A stretch of 22,103 bases of DNA from JBFMHP01 sp040752855 (lineage in GTDB: Bacteria; Pseudomonadota; Gammaproteobacteria; RBG-16-57-12): contig JBFMHP010000036.1 in the NCBI GenBank assembly GCA_040752855.1, positions 1-22,103 of the forward strand, written 5' to 3'. The translations under genes were made by a program, and so were the position numbers. Positions 1-7,751 of this stretch are shown here, one piece after another (within the stretch, counting starts at the first letter, position 1; each line of letters starts with the position of its first letter). A model generated the notes under the pieces. It saw only the letters and a list, made by a program, of their open reading frames with translations, did not search any database and was not told the origin of the DNA.

Positions 1-461
1 TGTTTGATCACCCGCCCCGTTCCGGGACTCACGCGCACTGAAACCGACTCACCGCCCGCGCTGAGGGTCAGCACCGCGATCGTCGCCAAGGGTGTCGATG
101 TACTGCTATAGGGCACCCCGGCGGTATTGAAGATCAACGATCCGTTCGTGGATGACAGACTGATACCCGAGCCCAACATCACATTCGTGCTCCCGACCAC
201 GGGATGCGCATACACGGTCGATCCGCTCTCATCGCTCAACCAATAACGGTCGCCAGCGAAATTGATGCGATAGCGCTGGCCGCGATGCATGGCCAAGGAT
301 TGGGCATAACGAATATCACCGAGGAGTTGATCGGCTTGCGCCGACAGACTGATACCCTCACCCGGCCAGGAAACGACGGCGGTAACAGAAATGACGGAGA
401 CGATCAGCAGAACGGTGACCAACTCCACCAGGGTAAAGCCGCACTGCGAACTGATCTTCAT
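1..461 (-). CDS. mshC: MshC-like minor prepilin (partial, C-terminus beyond left edge)
   Basis: Pseudopilin or minor pilin of an MSHA-type IV pilus. The reading frame from the ATG at 461 begins MKISSQCGFTLVELVTV, a class III prepilin signal: short basic leader, Gly before the cleavage point, FTLVE after it, then a hydrophobic helix to about residue 30. About 153 codons are visible before the window ends, and the frame is still open. The body (for example DQLLGDIRYAQSLAMHRGQRYRI) resembles the GspH/MshC type of prepilin. It follows the major pilin in the same direction, which is where mshC sits in MSHA loci. There is no good Shine-Dalgarno before the ATG, so it may rely on coupling or readthrough from the upstream gene. 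The assignment to the prepilin family is secure; the mshC name rests on position and general resemblance. Confidence 0.75.
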   Translation of the reverse strand, partial: MKISSQCGFTLVELVTVLLIVSVISVTAVVSWPGEGISLSAQADQLLGDIRYAQSLAMHRGQRYRINFAGDRYWLSDESGSTVYAHPVVGSTNVMLGSGISLSSTNGSLIFNTAGVPYSSTSTPLATIAVLTLSAGGESVSVRVSPGTGRVIK

Positions 462-484
462 AACACATGATCATTAATGACGAA

Positions 485-510
485 GATGCCTGCGATCGAT
501 CGCAGGCATC
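485..510 (-). terminator. 26-bp perfect palindrome between pilin genes (attenuator or terminator)
   Basis: A perfect 26-bp palindrome (GATGCCTGCGATC followed by its exact reverse complement) lies 15 nt after the major pilin stop and about 24 nt before the next pilin start. As RNA it makes a strong GC-rich hairpin. On the minus strand it is followed by TTCGTCATT, not a clean U-run, so it is more likely a partial terminator or a 3'-stabilising hairpin that gives more major pilin than minor pilin transcript. That role is inference. Confidence 0.5.
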
Positions 511-524
511 TGGCATCGAACTCA

Positions 525-902
525 TCAGTTGACACGAATGACAGTGAAGTTGGCGGTGGCACCACTGGCGGTATGGGTGATCACACAATCAGAGGCCACA
601 TCGCCTTCGGCGGCCAGTGTGGTTGCACCGTTGGCCAAGGTGTATCCCGTGGGCAAGCCACCCTCCAACAGGGCGCCGGCACCCGTGCAGGCCGAGACGG
701 CCGTGGCGGTGCCCTTGGTCTTTTTCTTGGCATAGTTGATGGTCGCGCCAGAGCTGAGCGACCCGGCAATGCCCTTGGTGGCAGCGGCTTGCGCATCACT
801 CGACAGATCCACAAACTTTGGCAGCGCCACGGCCGCCAATATGCCCAGGATCAGAATAACCATCACCAATTCAATCAAGGTAAACCCCATTTGTTTCTTC
901 AT
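525..902 (-). CDS. mshA: MSHA-type major pilin (type IV prepilin)
   Basis: Structural pilin of 125 residues. It starts MKKQMGFTLIELVMVILILGILAAVALPKF, the standard type IV prepilin N-terminus: short basic leader, peptidase cleavage after Gly6, Phe1 and Glu5 of the mature protein, and a hydrophobic assembly helix. The rest is small and rich in Ala, Gly and Thr, with two cysteines (SACTGAG and SDCVITH) placed as for the C-terminal disulfide loop of MshA/PilA pilins. A GGAG Shine-Dalgarno lies about 8 nt before the ATG. It sits between mshG and the mshC-like gene in the same direction, as in MSHA loci. A 198-bp gap upstream and a palindrome downstream suggest separate high-level expression. It could equally be called mshB, since these pilins are paralogues. 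Confidence 0.85.
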   Translation of the reverse strand: MKKQMGFTLIELVMVILILGILAAVALPKFVDLSSDAQAAATKGIAGSLSSGATINYAKKKTKGTATAVSACTGAGALLEGGLPTGYTLANGATTLAAEGDVASDCVITHTASGATANFTVIRVN

Positions 903-938
903 GTTCGACTCCTACAGTCTAGCGATTGGGCTTGGGTG

Positions 939-959
939 CCTCATGCACCGCGCATGAGG
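939..959 (-). other. Leader hairpin upstream of the major pilin
   Basis: Within the 198-bp gap between mshG and the pilin gene, CCTCATGC and GCATGAGG form an 8-bp perfect inverted repeat around a 5-nt loop, 37 to 57 nt upstream of the pilin ATG. It would form in the 5' untranslated RNA and could stabilise the message. No convincing sigma-70 or sigma-54 promoter could be picked in the rest of this gap. Confidence 0.4.
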
Positions 960-1100
960 TCTATCGCACAAGCAAACTCTGCGGCTGTTGCGTTACGCGT
1001 TCATCCATTTTTAACAACCTGCTGTAGGAAATTACGGCATTTGTTGACATGACTTTAGATCTTTGCATCGCCGATCCGAGGATTTCACAAAATATGACAA

Positions 1101-2327
1101 TCACTTGGCCATCGCGGCCTTGCCCAAGTCCCACATCGGCAAAAACACGCCCAGCGCCAGGATCAGCACCATGCCGCCGACAAAGGCGAGCAGCAACGGC
1201 TCGATCGCCGCGCTGAGATTCTTGAGCTTGTAGTCCACCTCGCGCTCGTAATACTCGGCGACCTCGTTTAAGAGTTCATCGAGCGAGCCGGTCTGTTCGC
1301 CGACGCTGATCATCTGCAATACCATGGATGGAAACTGCCCGGTGAGCATCGCCGCGTGGGCGATGGTGGAGCCGCGTTCGACTTCATCGCGCATGCGGAT
1401 GATGAGCTGCCCGACATATACATTGTCGACTGCATGACTGACCACCGTCATCGCCTGGCGCCAATGCACGCCGGAACGTATGCTGATCGACATCGCCAGC
1501 GCAAACCGACCCAGCGTGGCGCGATGCAACACCGCGCCGATGGCCGGGATCTTCAGTTTGTAGCGATCCCAATTCATCCTCCCCTGCTCGGTTGCGACAT
1601 AGCGGCGCAATGCGTGCACGATGCCGATCATCGCCAGGATCATCAGATACCAATAGTGCTGCGTGAACTGCGATACGCCGATGAGGATTTGCGTCGGCAG
1701 CGGCAGATCGGCCTGAAAGCGATCAAATACCTTGGCAAACGCCGGTATCACAAACAGATTGATCACGAACATCGCGATCACGATGACCCCGACCACGATC
1801 ATCGGATAGCGCAAAGCCGATTTGATGCGGCTGCGCGTCTCACGCTCCAGCTCCAGGTACGAGCTCAACTTGCCAAAGCTCTCGACCAAGGTACCGCTGG
1901 CCTCGCCTACCTCGATCAAGCTCACGTACAGAGTGGAAAAAACCTCACGATGCTTATTCAACGCGATGCTCAGGCTGTCACCGGCATCTAGCGAGTCGCG
2001 GATTTCACCGATCACGCGCGCCAGCACTTCACTGGGCGTCGATTCGCGCAGTCCTTGCAAGGCCTGGATGATCGGCACTCCGGCCTTCAGCAAGGTGTAC
2101 ATCTGGCGCGTGAAAAAGATCAGATCCACCAGCGGCACGCGCTTGGGTCGCAGCATGTCATTGAGTTGATCGATGACGCTGACCTTCGCCACATGCGGCA
2201 CGATATCCAACGGCATGATGTTGCGTTCGATCAGATAATCCGCGACCGCTTCGGCGTGCTCGGCCTCCAGCAGGCCGTCGATTTGTTCCCCGGCCCGGTT
2301 GCGGCCCTTGTATGCGTACATCGTCAT
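1101..2327 (-). CDS. mshG: MSHA biogenesis inner-membrane platform protein MshG (GspF/PilC family)
   Basis: Polytopic inner-membrane platform of the pilus machine, which couples the cytoplasmic ATPase to pilin polymerisation. It has 408 residues, the family's usual length. It shows the two-fold T2SSF architecture: a first repeat around residues 68-191 (FFTRQMYTLLKAGVPIIQAL, then VGEASGTL) and a second around 270-393 (MSISIRSGVHWRQAM, then VGEQTGSLDELL). Membrane segments are predicted near 174-198, 224-242 and 376-400. It lies 13 bp after mshE, so the two are surely co-transcribed. The first ATG (2327) has a GAGG nearby; a second ATG six bases on (MYAYKGRN) aligns as well with the family start. 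Recognition as a GspF-family protein is certain; MshG specifically comes from the neighbouring mshE. Confidence 0.9.
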   Translation of the reverse strand: MTMYAYKGRNRAGEQIDGLLEAEHAEAVADYLIERNIMPLDIVPHVAKVSVIDQLNDMLRPKRVPLVDLIFFTRQMYTLLKAGVPIIQALQGLRESTPSEVLARVIGEIRDSLDAGDSLSIALNKHREVFSTLYVSLIEVGEASGTLVESFGKLSSYLELERETRSRIKSALRYPMIVVGVIVIAMFVINLFVIPAFAKVFDRFQADLPLPTQILIGVSQFTQHYWYLMILAMIGIVHALRRYVATEQGRMNWDRYKLKIPAIGAVLHRATLGRFALAMSISIRSGVHWRQAMTVVSHAVDNVYVGQLIIRMRDEVERGSTIAHAAMLTGQFPSMVLQMISVGEQTGSLDELLNEVAEYYEREVDYKLKNLSAAIEPLLLAFVGGMVLILALGVFLPMWDLGKAAMAK

Positions 2328-2340
2328 GCAATCGACCTCA

Positions 2341-4041
2341 TCACTCCGCGCCGTAACCCACGCGGATCAGCTCATCGACGGTGGTCACCCCTTTGACGGC
2401 CAGTTCGTAGGTATTCTGTTTGATGCTCTTGAATCCCGGACGCGAGGCGGCGAGCCGCCCGAACCCGATCAGATCGCCGTTGTGCAGCGCCTGCGCCAGA
2501 TCGCCGTCCATTTCCAGAAACTCGTAAATGCCGATGCGCCCGGTATATCCAGAGTTGTTGCAGTACGGACATCCCCGGCCGCGCATGAAGACCACATCCG
2601 TCTTTTCCTTCATCATGTCGGCCAGCACTACCTTGGTCTGCGGGTCCAGCACATCCGGCGCGGCGCAGTTGCCGCAGATCTTGCGCACCAGACGCTGCGC
2701 CACGATCCCGCGCAGGGCGCCGGCGATGAGAAACGGCTCGGCGCCCATGTCGATCAGCCGAATGGCGCTGGAGACGGCATCGTTGGTGTGCAGCGTCGAC
2801 ATGACGAAGTGGCCGGTCATCGCGGCGCGCAGGCCGATCTCGATGGTCTCGCGGTCACGCATCTCGCCAACCAGCACGATGTCCGGGTCCTGCCGCAGGA
2901 TGGTTCTTAACACCTTGGAGAAGGTCAGATCGATCTTGGCGTTGACCTGCACCTGATTGATGCCCTTGAGCCGGTACTCCACCGGGTCCTCCGCAGTGAT
3001 GATCTTCACCGACGGGTCATTGAGTTCCTTGAGCAGCGCGTAGAGCGTGGTGGTCTTGCCGCTTCCGGTGGGGCCGGTCACCAACATCAAGCCGTGCGGG
3101 CTGCGCGAAAGCCGGCGAAACCGCGCCAGCACGTCCGGCTCCATCCCGAGTTGGCTAAGGCCGATCAGCGAATTGGATTGATTGAGCAGTCGCATTACCG
3201 CCGACTCCCCCGCTGGCAGTGGCAGCGTGGACAGGCGCACGTCGATGCTTTGCTCGCGCAGGCGAACGTTGAAACGTCCGTCTTGCGGCAGACGCTTTTC
3301 CGAGATATCCAGACCGGCCATTAGTTTCAGGCGCGAGACGAGCGCGCTGGCGATGCGCGGCTCGGTGGTGGTTTGCACGCGCAACACCCCGTCGATGCGA
3401 AAGCGCACGCGCAGTTCCTGTTCATCCGGCTCGATATGAATATCGGAGGCGCGCACCTGCACGGCGTCCTCCAAAATGGTGTTGAGCAGTTTGACCACCG
3501 GCGCATCGGTTACACCTTCCGAGACCATGCGGTTGGCGACCGATTCCTCGTAGGAGAGGATCTGCTGATCGAGTTCCGCCGCGATGTTATTGATCTCGCT
3601 GGTGCGGCGGTACACCGTGTCGATCGCATGCAGCAGCTCCGCTTCTTTCACCACCGCTAAGCGCAACGGCCGGTTGACCAGCCGCGCCACCTCGTCATAG
3701 GCGAAGAGGTTGGATGGATCGGTCATACCGATCAGCACGCCGCGCTCGTCGGCCTCCAGCGCGATCACCCGGTGGCGGCGCGCCTGCACCTCAGGGATCA
3801 ACTTGGCGACCTCCGGTTGGATATTGATCGTCTTGAGATCGATGTAATCGATATTGAGCTGACGCGCGAGGATGTTCAGCAGCTTGTCTTCGGTGATATA
3901 GCCGCTGTCGATCAATACCCGCCCGAGCTTGTTGCCGGTGCTCTTCTGTTCCTGCAGCGCGGCCATCAATTGATCGTTGCTGATCGCCCCCTGCTCGACC
4001 AACAGATCGCCCAGCCTGATTTTTTTCGGTCTTTCTGACAA
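2341..4041 (-). CDS. mshE: MSHA pilus extension ATPase MshE with tandem c-di-GMP-binding MshEN domain
   Basis: Cytoplasmic hexameric ATPase that powers pilus extension; 566 residues. The N-terminus carries two copies of the MshEN signature: RLGDLLVEQG...LMAALQEQ (residues 9-32) and KLGRVLIDSG...LLNILARQ (38-61), the motif pair that binds c-di-GMP in Vibrio MshE. The ATPase core has Walker A GPTGSGKTT at about 323-331, the Asp box ITAEDPVEY, Walker B-like DPDIVLVGEMRD and the His box STLHTNDA, followed by a C-terminal zinc tetracysteine (CGNC...CPYC). The start codon is TTG, preceded by a strong AGGAGG about 5 nt away; there is no ATG that fits the family start. It heads the visible pilus operon. 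The c-di-GMP response is inferred from conserved motif residues, with Lys in place of Arg in the second copy. Confidence 0.93.
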   Translation of the reverse strand: MSERPKKIRLGDLLVEQGAISNDQLMAALQEQKSTGNKLGRVLIDSGYITEDKLLNILARQLNIDYIDLKTINIQPEVAKLIPEVQARRHRVIALEADERGVLIGMTDPSNLFAYDEVARLVNRPLRLAVVKEAELLHAIDTVYRRTSEINNIAAELDQQILSYEESVANRMVSEGVTDAPVVKLLNTILEDAVQVRASDIHIEPDEQELRVRFRIDGVLRVQTTTEPRIASALVSRLKLMAGLDISEKRLPQDGRFNVRLREQSIDVRLSTLPLPAGESAVMRLLNQSNSLIGLSQLGMEPDVLARFRRLSRSPHGLMLVTGPTGSGKTTTLYALLKELNDPSVKIITAEDPVEYRLKGINQVQVNAKIDLTFSKVLRTILRQDPDIVLVGEMRDRETIEIGLRAAMTGHFVMSTLHTNDAVSSAIRLIDMGAEPFLIAGALRGIVAQRLVRKICGNCAAPDVLDPQTKVVLADMMKEKTDVVFMRGRGCPYCNNSGYTGRIGIYEFLEMDGDLAQALHNGDLIGFGRLAASRPGFKSIKQNTYELAVKGVTTVDELIRVGYGAE

Positions 4042-4111
4042 ACGCTCCTCCTCCGGCCAGGGAGTTTTATTTTCGAGATGCTGATGAAAAATATTATGGT
4101 GATGTTGTGAA

Positions 4112-4136
4112 TCCCATGGCTCAACCGGCCACGGGA
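4112..4136 (-). other. Inverted repeat in the mshE leader
   Basis: In the 213-bp non-coding gap between mshE and the nadA terminator, TCCCATGGC and GCCACGGGA form a 9-bp stem (one mismatch in DNA, a G-U wobble in the minus-strand RNA) around a 7-nt loop. It lies about 70 nt upstream of the mshE TTG. It could be an operator or a leader hairpin. The gap also holds an AT-rich stretch with CATAAT on the minus strand but no properly spaced -35, so no promoter is called. Confidence 0.35.
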
Positions 4137-4254
4137 TTTTCTGGCCTGCTGTCAGATATTTCGGACTCTCGACGGGAATCTTGATCTAGAGGCAAACAGA
4201 ACGGCCGCGACTGGCTCGCACCCATCAAAGTTTTCGGAAAATCGGATGGGGCTA

Positions 4255-4284
4255 GAAAAAAAGCCTGCTGAACGCAGGCCTTTT
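4255..4284 (-). terminator. Rho-independent terminator of nadA
   Basis: On the minus strand, GCCTGC-GTTCA-GCAGGC (stem 4263-4279) is followed directly by a run of seven T, and preceded by an A-run. This is a textbook intrinsic terminator about 50 nt after the nadA stop. It separates the aspS-nadA region from the pilus operon on the same strand, so mshE must have its own promoter. Confidence 0.88.
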
Positions 4285-4328
4285 AGCGAATACATCACAC
4301 ATCCCCGCGACGCGCGGGCATGGGGGGA

Positions 4329-5429
4329 TCAGGGAGAAACCTCCAGCATCCGCTGTAGCGCCAGGCGCGCCAGTTCCGCTTCCTGCGGGGCGACCTTGAT
4401 CTGATTGATCACCTTGCCGGCCACCAGGCTTTCCAGGGTCTGCATCAGGTGCGGGGGATCGATGCGGAACATGGTCGAGCACATGCACACCATCGGCGAC
4501 ATGAAATGCACGTGCTTACCTTCGTGCTTGAAGCGCTCGTGCAGGCGGTTGACCAGGTTCAGCTCAGTGCCGACCAGCCAACGGGTGCCGGGCGCGGCCG
4601 CGGCGATGGTGTTGATGATGTATTCGGTGGAGCCGACGTAATCGGCCTTCTGGCACACCTCGAAGGAACATTCGGGATGCGCGATGATCTTGGCCTCGGG
4701 ATACTTGGCCTTGAAGTTATCGATGTGCGCGGGCTGGAACATTTGATGGACCGAACAGAAGCCCTTCCACAGGATCATCCGCGCTTGTTTGATTTGCTCC
4801 GGCGTGAGGCCGCCCATGGGCTGATCGAAATCCCACACCACCATCTCCTCCAGCGGGATGCCCATGCGGTAGCCGGTGTTGCGCCCCAAATGCTGGTCCG
4901 GGAAGAACAGGATCTTTTCCTTGCGCGCGAAGGCCCAGTCCAGCACGTGGCGCGCATTGGTGGAGGTGCAGACGATCCCGCCGTGGCGGGCGCAGAAGGC
5001 CTTGAGATCGGCGGCGGAGTTGATGTAGGTGACCGGGGTGATCGCCGCCTCGGCATCGAGCACCAGCGCGAGTTCACGCCAGGCGCGCTCGACCTTGGCG
5101 AGGTTGGCCATGTCCGCCATGGAACAACCCGCAGCCAGGTCCGGCAGGATGGCGATCTGCTCCGGGCGCGAGAGGATGTCGGCGACCTCGGCCATGAAGT
5201 GCACGCCGCAGAACACGATGTAATCGGCCTTGGAATTGGCGGCATAGCGCGAGAGCTTGAGCGAGTCGCCGGTCACATCGGCGTGGCGGATCACCTCTTC
5301 GCGCTGATAATGGTGACCGAGGATCACCACCCGCTCGCCAAGCGCCTGCTTGGCGGCGATGATGCGCTGTTGGCACTCCTCATCGCTGAGCTGGATGCGT
5401 TGCTTGATCTCAACCGCGGTCGTGGCCAT
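4329..5429 (-). CDS. nadA: Quinolinate synthase (B. subtilis-length type)
   Basis: Cytoplasmic iron-sulfur enzyme of NAD synthesis that condenses iminoaspartate with dihydroxyacetone phosphate to quinolinate. At 366 residues it matches the longer NadA type rather than the roughly 347-residue E. coli form. The [4Fe-4S] ligand positions are visible: Cys102 in GCSMADMA, Cys225 in GFCSVHQ, and a Cys315/Cys317 pair in MVCMCSTM. Other conserved blocks are LGHHYQREEV (37-46), TGDSL, FCGVHFMAE, YINSAA and HPECSFEV. A GAGG lies about 10 nt before the ATG. It is separated from aspS upstream by a roughly 300-bp gap filled mainly by a REP array, and has its own terminator downstream. No nadB or nadC is in the window. 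Confidence 0.95.
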   Translation of the reverse strand: MATTAVEIKQRIQLSDEECQQRIIAAKQALGERVVILGHHYQREEVIRHADVTGDSLKLSRYAANSKADYIVFCGVHFMAEVADILSRPEQIAILPDLAAGCSMADMANLAKVERAWRELALVLDAEAAITPVTYINSAADLKAFCARHGGIVCTSTNARHVLDWAFARKEKILFFPDQHLGRNTGYRMGIPLEEMVVWDFDQPMGGLTPEQIKQARMILWKGFCSVHQMFQPAHIDNFKAKYPEAKIIAHPECSFEVCQKADYVGSTEYIINTIAAAAPGTRWLVGTELNLVNRLHERFKHEGKHVHFMSPMVCMCSTMFRIDPPHLMQTLESLVAGKVINQIKVAPQEAELARLALQRMLEVSP

Positions 5430-5450
5430 GGCGACTTACCTCTCTCTGCG

Positions 5451-5464
5451 GCGCCCGAAGGCGC
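5451..5464 (-). other. UUCG tetraloop hairpin in the nadA leader
   Basis: On the minus strand GCGCC-TTCG-GGCGC forms a 5-bp GC stem closed by a C(UUCG)G tetraloop, between the REP array and the nadA Shine-Dalgarno. Such hairpins are exceptionally stable in RNA. There is no T-run after it, so it is not an intrinsic terminator; a role in mRNA stability or processing is a guess. Confidence 0.4.
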
Positions 5465-5476
5465 TTTACTACCTGG

Positions 5477-5722
5477 TGTAGGAGCCTGCCTTGCAGGCGA
5501 TTGGCGTTCGTTCGCGAGCAGGGCTCGCTCCTACACACACAACCGGAAGCCAGATGGTCTCTCCTACCTGTGTAGGAGCCTGCCTTGCAGGCGATTGGCG
5601 TTCGTTCGCGAGCAGGGCTCGCTCCTACACACACAACCGGGAGCCAGATGGTCTCTCCTACCTGTGTAGGAGCCTGCCCTGCAGGCGATTGGCGTTCATT
5701 CGCGAGCAGGGCTCGCTCCTAC
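5477..5722. repeat. Array of three REP-like elements in a 94-bp tandem repeat
   Basis: Three near-identical elements start at 5477, 5571 and 5665, a spacing of exactly 94 bp, separated by nearly identical 36-bp spacers. Each element is bounded by GTAGGA and TCCTAC. Inside lie two hairpins, GCCTGC-loop-GCAGGC and GCGAGC-AGG-GCTCGC, joined by a linker of about 15 nt, so a single strand can fold into a three-way junction. Differences among copies fall in a hairpin loop (CTT or CCT) and the linker, not in the stems. The spacers end in CTCCTAC, which can pair with the following GTAGGAG. The array fills most of the 301-bp gap between aspS and nadA, and nothing else is seen there apart from the nadA leader hairpin. 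Confidence 0.93.
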
Positions 5723-5730
5723 GTGTATCT

Positions 5731-7506
5731 CTACTGCTTGTTCGGCGTGCGCAAACGAATGCCCAGTTCGCGCATCTGGTGCTCGGTAACCTCCGACGGC
5801 GCCTGTGTCAGCAGGCAGCTGGCCGACTGCGTCTTGGGGAAGGCCATGACGTCGCGGATCGAGGCCGCGCCGGTCATCAGCATTACCAGACGGTCCAGCC
5901 CGAAGGCCAGGCCACCGTGCGGCGGGCAGCCGTATTTCAGCGCATCGAGCAGGAAGCCGAATTTGTCGCGGGCTTCCTCGGCACCGATGCCGAGCAGACG
6001 GAACACCGTCTCCTGCATCTCCTCGCGGTGGATGCGGATCGAACCGCCGCCGACCTCGGTACCATTCAATACCATATCATAGGCGCGCGAGATGCTGGCG
6101 CCGGGGTTGGCCGCCAGCGCCGCCGGATCACTGTTGGCCGGCGAGGTGAACGGATGATGCAGCGCGGCCCAGCGGTTTTCCTTCTCGTCCCACTCGAACA
6201 TCGGGAAGTCGACCACCCACAGCGGACGCCAGCCGTGCTCCACCAGCCCGAGGTCATGGCCGAGCTTCACGCGCAGCGCGCCCATGGATTCGTTGACGAT
6301 CTTGGCCTTGTCGGCGCCGAAGAAGATCAGGTCGCCGTTCTGCGCGCCGGTGCGCGTCATGATGGCATCGACCGTGGCATCGGGCAGGAACTTCAGGATC
6401 GGCGATTGCAGACCCTCGCGCCCCTGCGCTGTGTCATTCACTTTAATATAGGCCAAGCCCTTGGCGCCGTAGATGCCGACGAACTTGGTGTAGTCGTCGA
6501 TTTCCTTGCGGCTCAGCTCGCCGCCCTTGGGCAGGCGCAGCGCCACCACCCGCCCCTGCGGGTCGGCGGCCGGGCCGGAGAAGACCTTGAATTCGACCTC
6601 GCGCATCACATCGGCCACATCCACCAATTCCAGCGGGATGCGCAGATCGGGCTTGTCCGAGGCGTAGCGGCGCATGGCCTCCGCGTAGGTCATGCGCGGG
6701 AACGGATTGGGCAAGGCCACCTCCAGCACCTTGGCGAAGACATCGCGCATCATCTCTTCCATCAAGGTCATGATCTGGTCTTCGTTGAGGAAGGAGGTCT
6801 CGATGTCGAGCTGGGTGAATTCGGGCTGACGATCGGCGCGCAGGTCCTCATCGCGGAAACAGCGCACGATCTGATAATAGCGGTCCAGGCCGGAGACCAT
6901 CAGCAGTTGCTTGAACAGCTGCGGCGACTGCGGCAGGGCGAAGAAGGAACCATTGTGCGTGCGGCTCGGCACCAGGTAATCACGCGCGCCTTCCGGAGTC
7001 GCCTTGGTCAGGATCGGGGTCTCGATGTCCATGAAACCATGCGAATCGAGGTATTGACGCAGCACACGGGTGACCTCGGAACGGATCTTCAGGCGTTGCA
7101 GCATCAAGGGGCGGCGCAGATCGATATAGCGGTAGCGCAGCCGGGTTTCCTCGGCGATCTCTTCCTCGTCGATTTGAAACGGCGGGGTCTCCGCACGATT
7201 GAGCAGTTCCAGATGGGTCGCCAGGATCTCGATCTGGCCACTGCGCAGATCGGGATTGACCGTGCCCTCGGGACGGGTGCGGACCTTGCCGGTCACCCGC
7301 AACACATATTCACTGCGCACGCGCTCGGCCAGGGCGAAGGTCTCGCGATTGTCCGGGTCGAACACCACCTGCACCAGGCCTTCACGATCGCGCAGATCGA
7401 TGAAGATCACCCCGCCATGGTCGCGGCGACGGTGCGCCCATCCACAGACATGGACCTCTTGGCCGACGAGGCTCTCGTTGACAAGCCCGCAATAGTGGCT
7501 GCGCAT
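5731..7506 (-). CDS. aspS: Aspartyl-tRNA synthetase, probably non-discriminating (Asp/Asn)
   Basis: Class IIb aminoacyl-tRNA synthetase charging tRNA-Asp in the cytoplasm; 591 residues, the normal bacterial length. Domain order: an OB-fold anticodon-binding domain (about 1-105, with GWAHRRRDHGGVIFIDLRDREG), a catalytic core with motif 2 (FRDEDLRADRQPEFTQLDIE), the bacterial GAD insertion, then motif 3 (GLAFGLDRLVMLM). His30 in RRRDHGG and Gly81 in RPEGTVN match, from memory, the residues that mark the tRNA-Asn-tolerant enzyme of Pseudomonas aeruginosa, whereas E. coli has Leu at the first position. If so, the cell would need GatCAB to amidate Asp-tRNA-Asn; that inference is not testable in this window. 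The ATG at 7506 has AAAGGA about 9 nt upstream. A REP array follows the stop by a few bases. Confidence 0.97.
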   Translation of the reverse strand: MRSHYCGLVNESLVGQEVHVCGWAHRRRDHGGVIFIDLRDREGLVQVVFDPDNRETFALAERVRSEYVLRVTGKVRTRPEGTVNPDLRSGQIEILATHLELLNRAETPPFQIDEEEIAEETRLRYRYIDLRRPLMLQRLKIRSEVTRVLRQYLDSHGFMDIETPILTKATPEGARDYLVPSRTHNGSFFALPQSPQLFKQLLMVSGLDRYYQIVRCFRDEDLRADRQPEFTQLDIETSFLNEDQIMTLMEEMMRDVFAKVLEVALPNPFPRMTYAEAMRRYASDKPDLRIPLELVDVADVMREVEFKVFSGPAADPQGRVVALRLPKGGELSRKEIDDYTKFVGIYGAKGLAYIKVNDTAQGREGLQSPILKFLPDATVDAIMTRTGAQNGDLIFFGADKAKIVNESMGALRVKLGHDLGLVEHGWRPLWVVDFPMFEWDEKENRWAALHHPFTSPANSDPAALAANPGASISRAYDMVLNGTEVGGGSIRIHREEMQETVFRLLGIGAEEARDKFGFLLDALKYGCPPHGGLAFGLDRLVMLMTGAASIRDVMAFPKTQSASCLLTQAPSEVTEHQMRELGIRLRTPNKQ

Positions 7507-7664
7507 TCTTTGTGTTCCTTTGATAACTGGCTAAAAAATGAGGGGGACATGTTACGGTTTGCGCCCCCTCTGTGCAAGGGGACGGCGGCGCGCTGTGCCC
7601 GCCATTGATTGGCGCCCGTAACCTCACCGACTTAATCTATTTCCCGGCCTGAACGGATGCCTCC

Positions 7665-7721
7665 GTAGGAGCCTGCCCTGCAGGCGATTGCCGTTCATTC
7701 GCGAGCAGGGCTCGCTCCTAC
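7665..7721. repeat. REP-like element, single copy
   Basis: Same element as in the 5477-5722 array: GTAGGA...TCCTAC ends, inner GCCTGC/GCAGGC and GCGAGC/GCTCGC hairpins, with loop CCT and linker GATTGCCGTTCATTC. It lies between the fmdB-like gene and aspS, both on the minus strand, inside a 245-bp gap. The remaining part of that gap, nearer aspS, contains G-rich and C-rich runs on opposite strands but no promoter I would defend. Confidence 0.92.
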
Positions 7722-7751
7722 ACGGGGCCGGGTTGGTTGCGGACGAGATCT

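Noticed and set aside
4449..5669. A 406-codon plus-strand frame opposite nadA that runs into the REP array
   Set aside because: It is an antisense shadow of a well-supported NadA, and its C-terminal repeats are translated REP DNA.
5477..5722. Possible CRISPR array because of regular 94-bp spacing
   Set aside because: The spacers are nearly identical rather than unique, the repeat is a long double hairpin, there are only three units, and no cas genes are present.
5491..7608. A 705-codon open frame on the plus strand opposite aspS
   Set aside because: It is antisense to a complete AspRS, lacks family motifs and is explained by high-GC codon usage keeping the opposite strand open.
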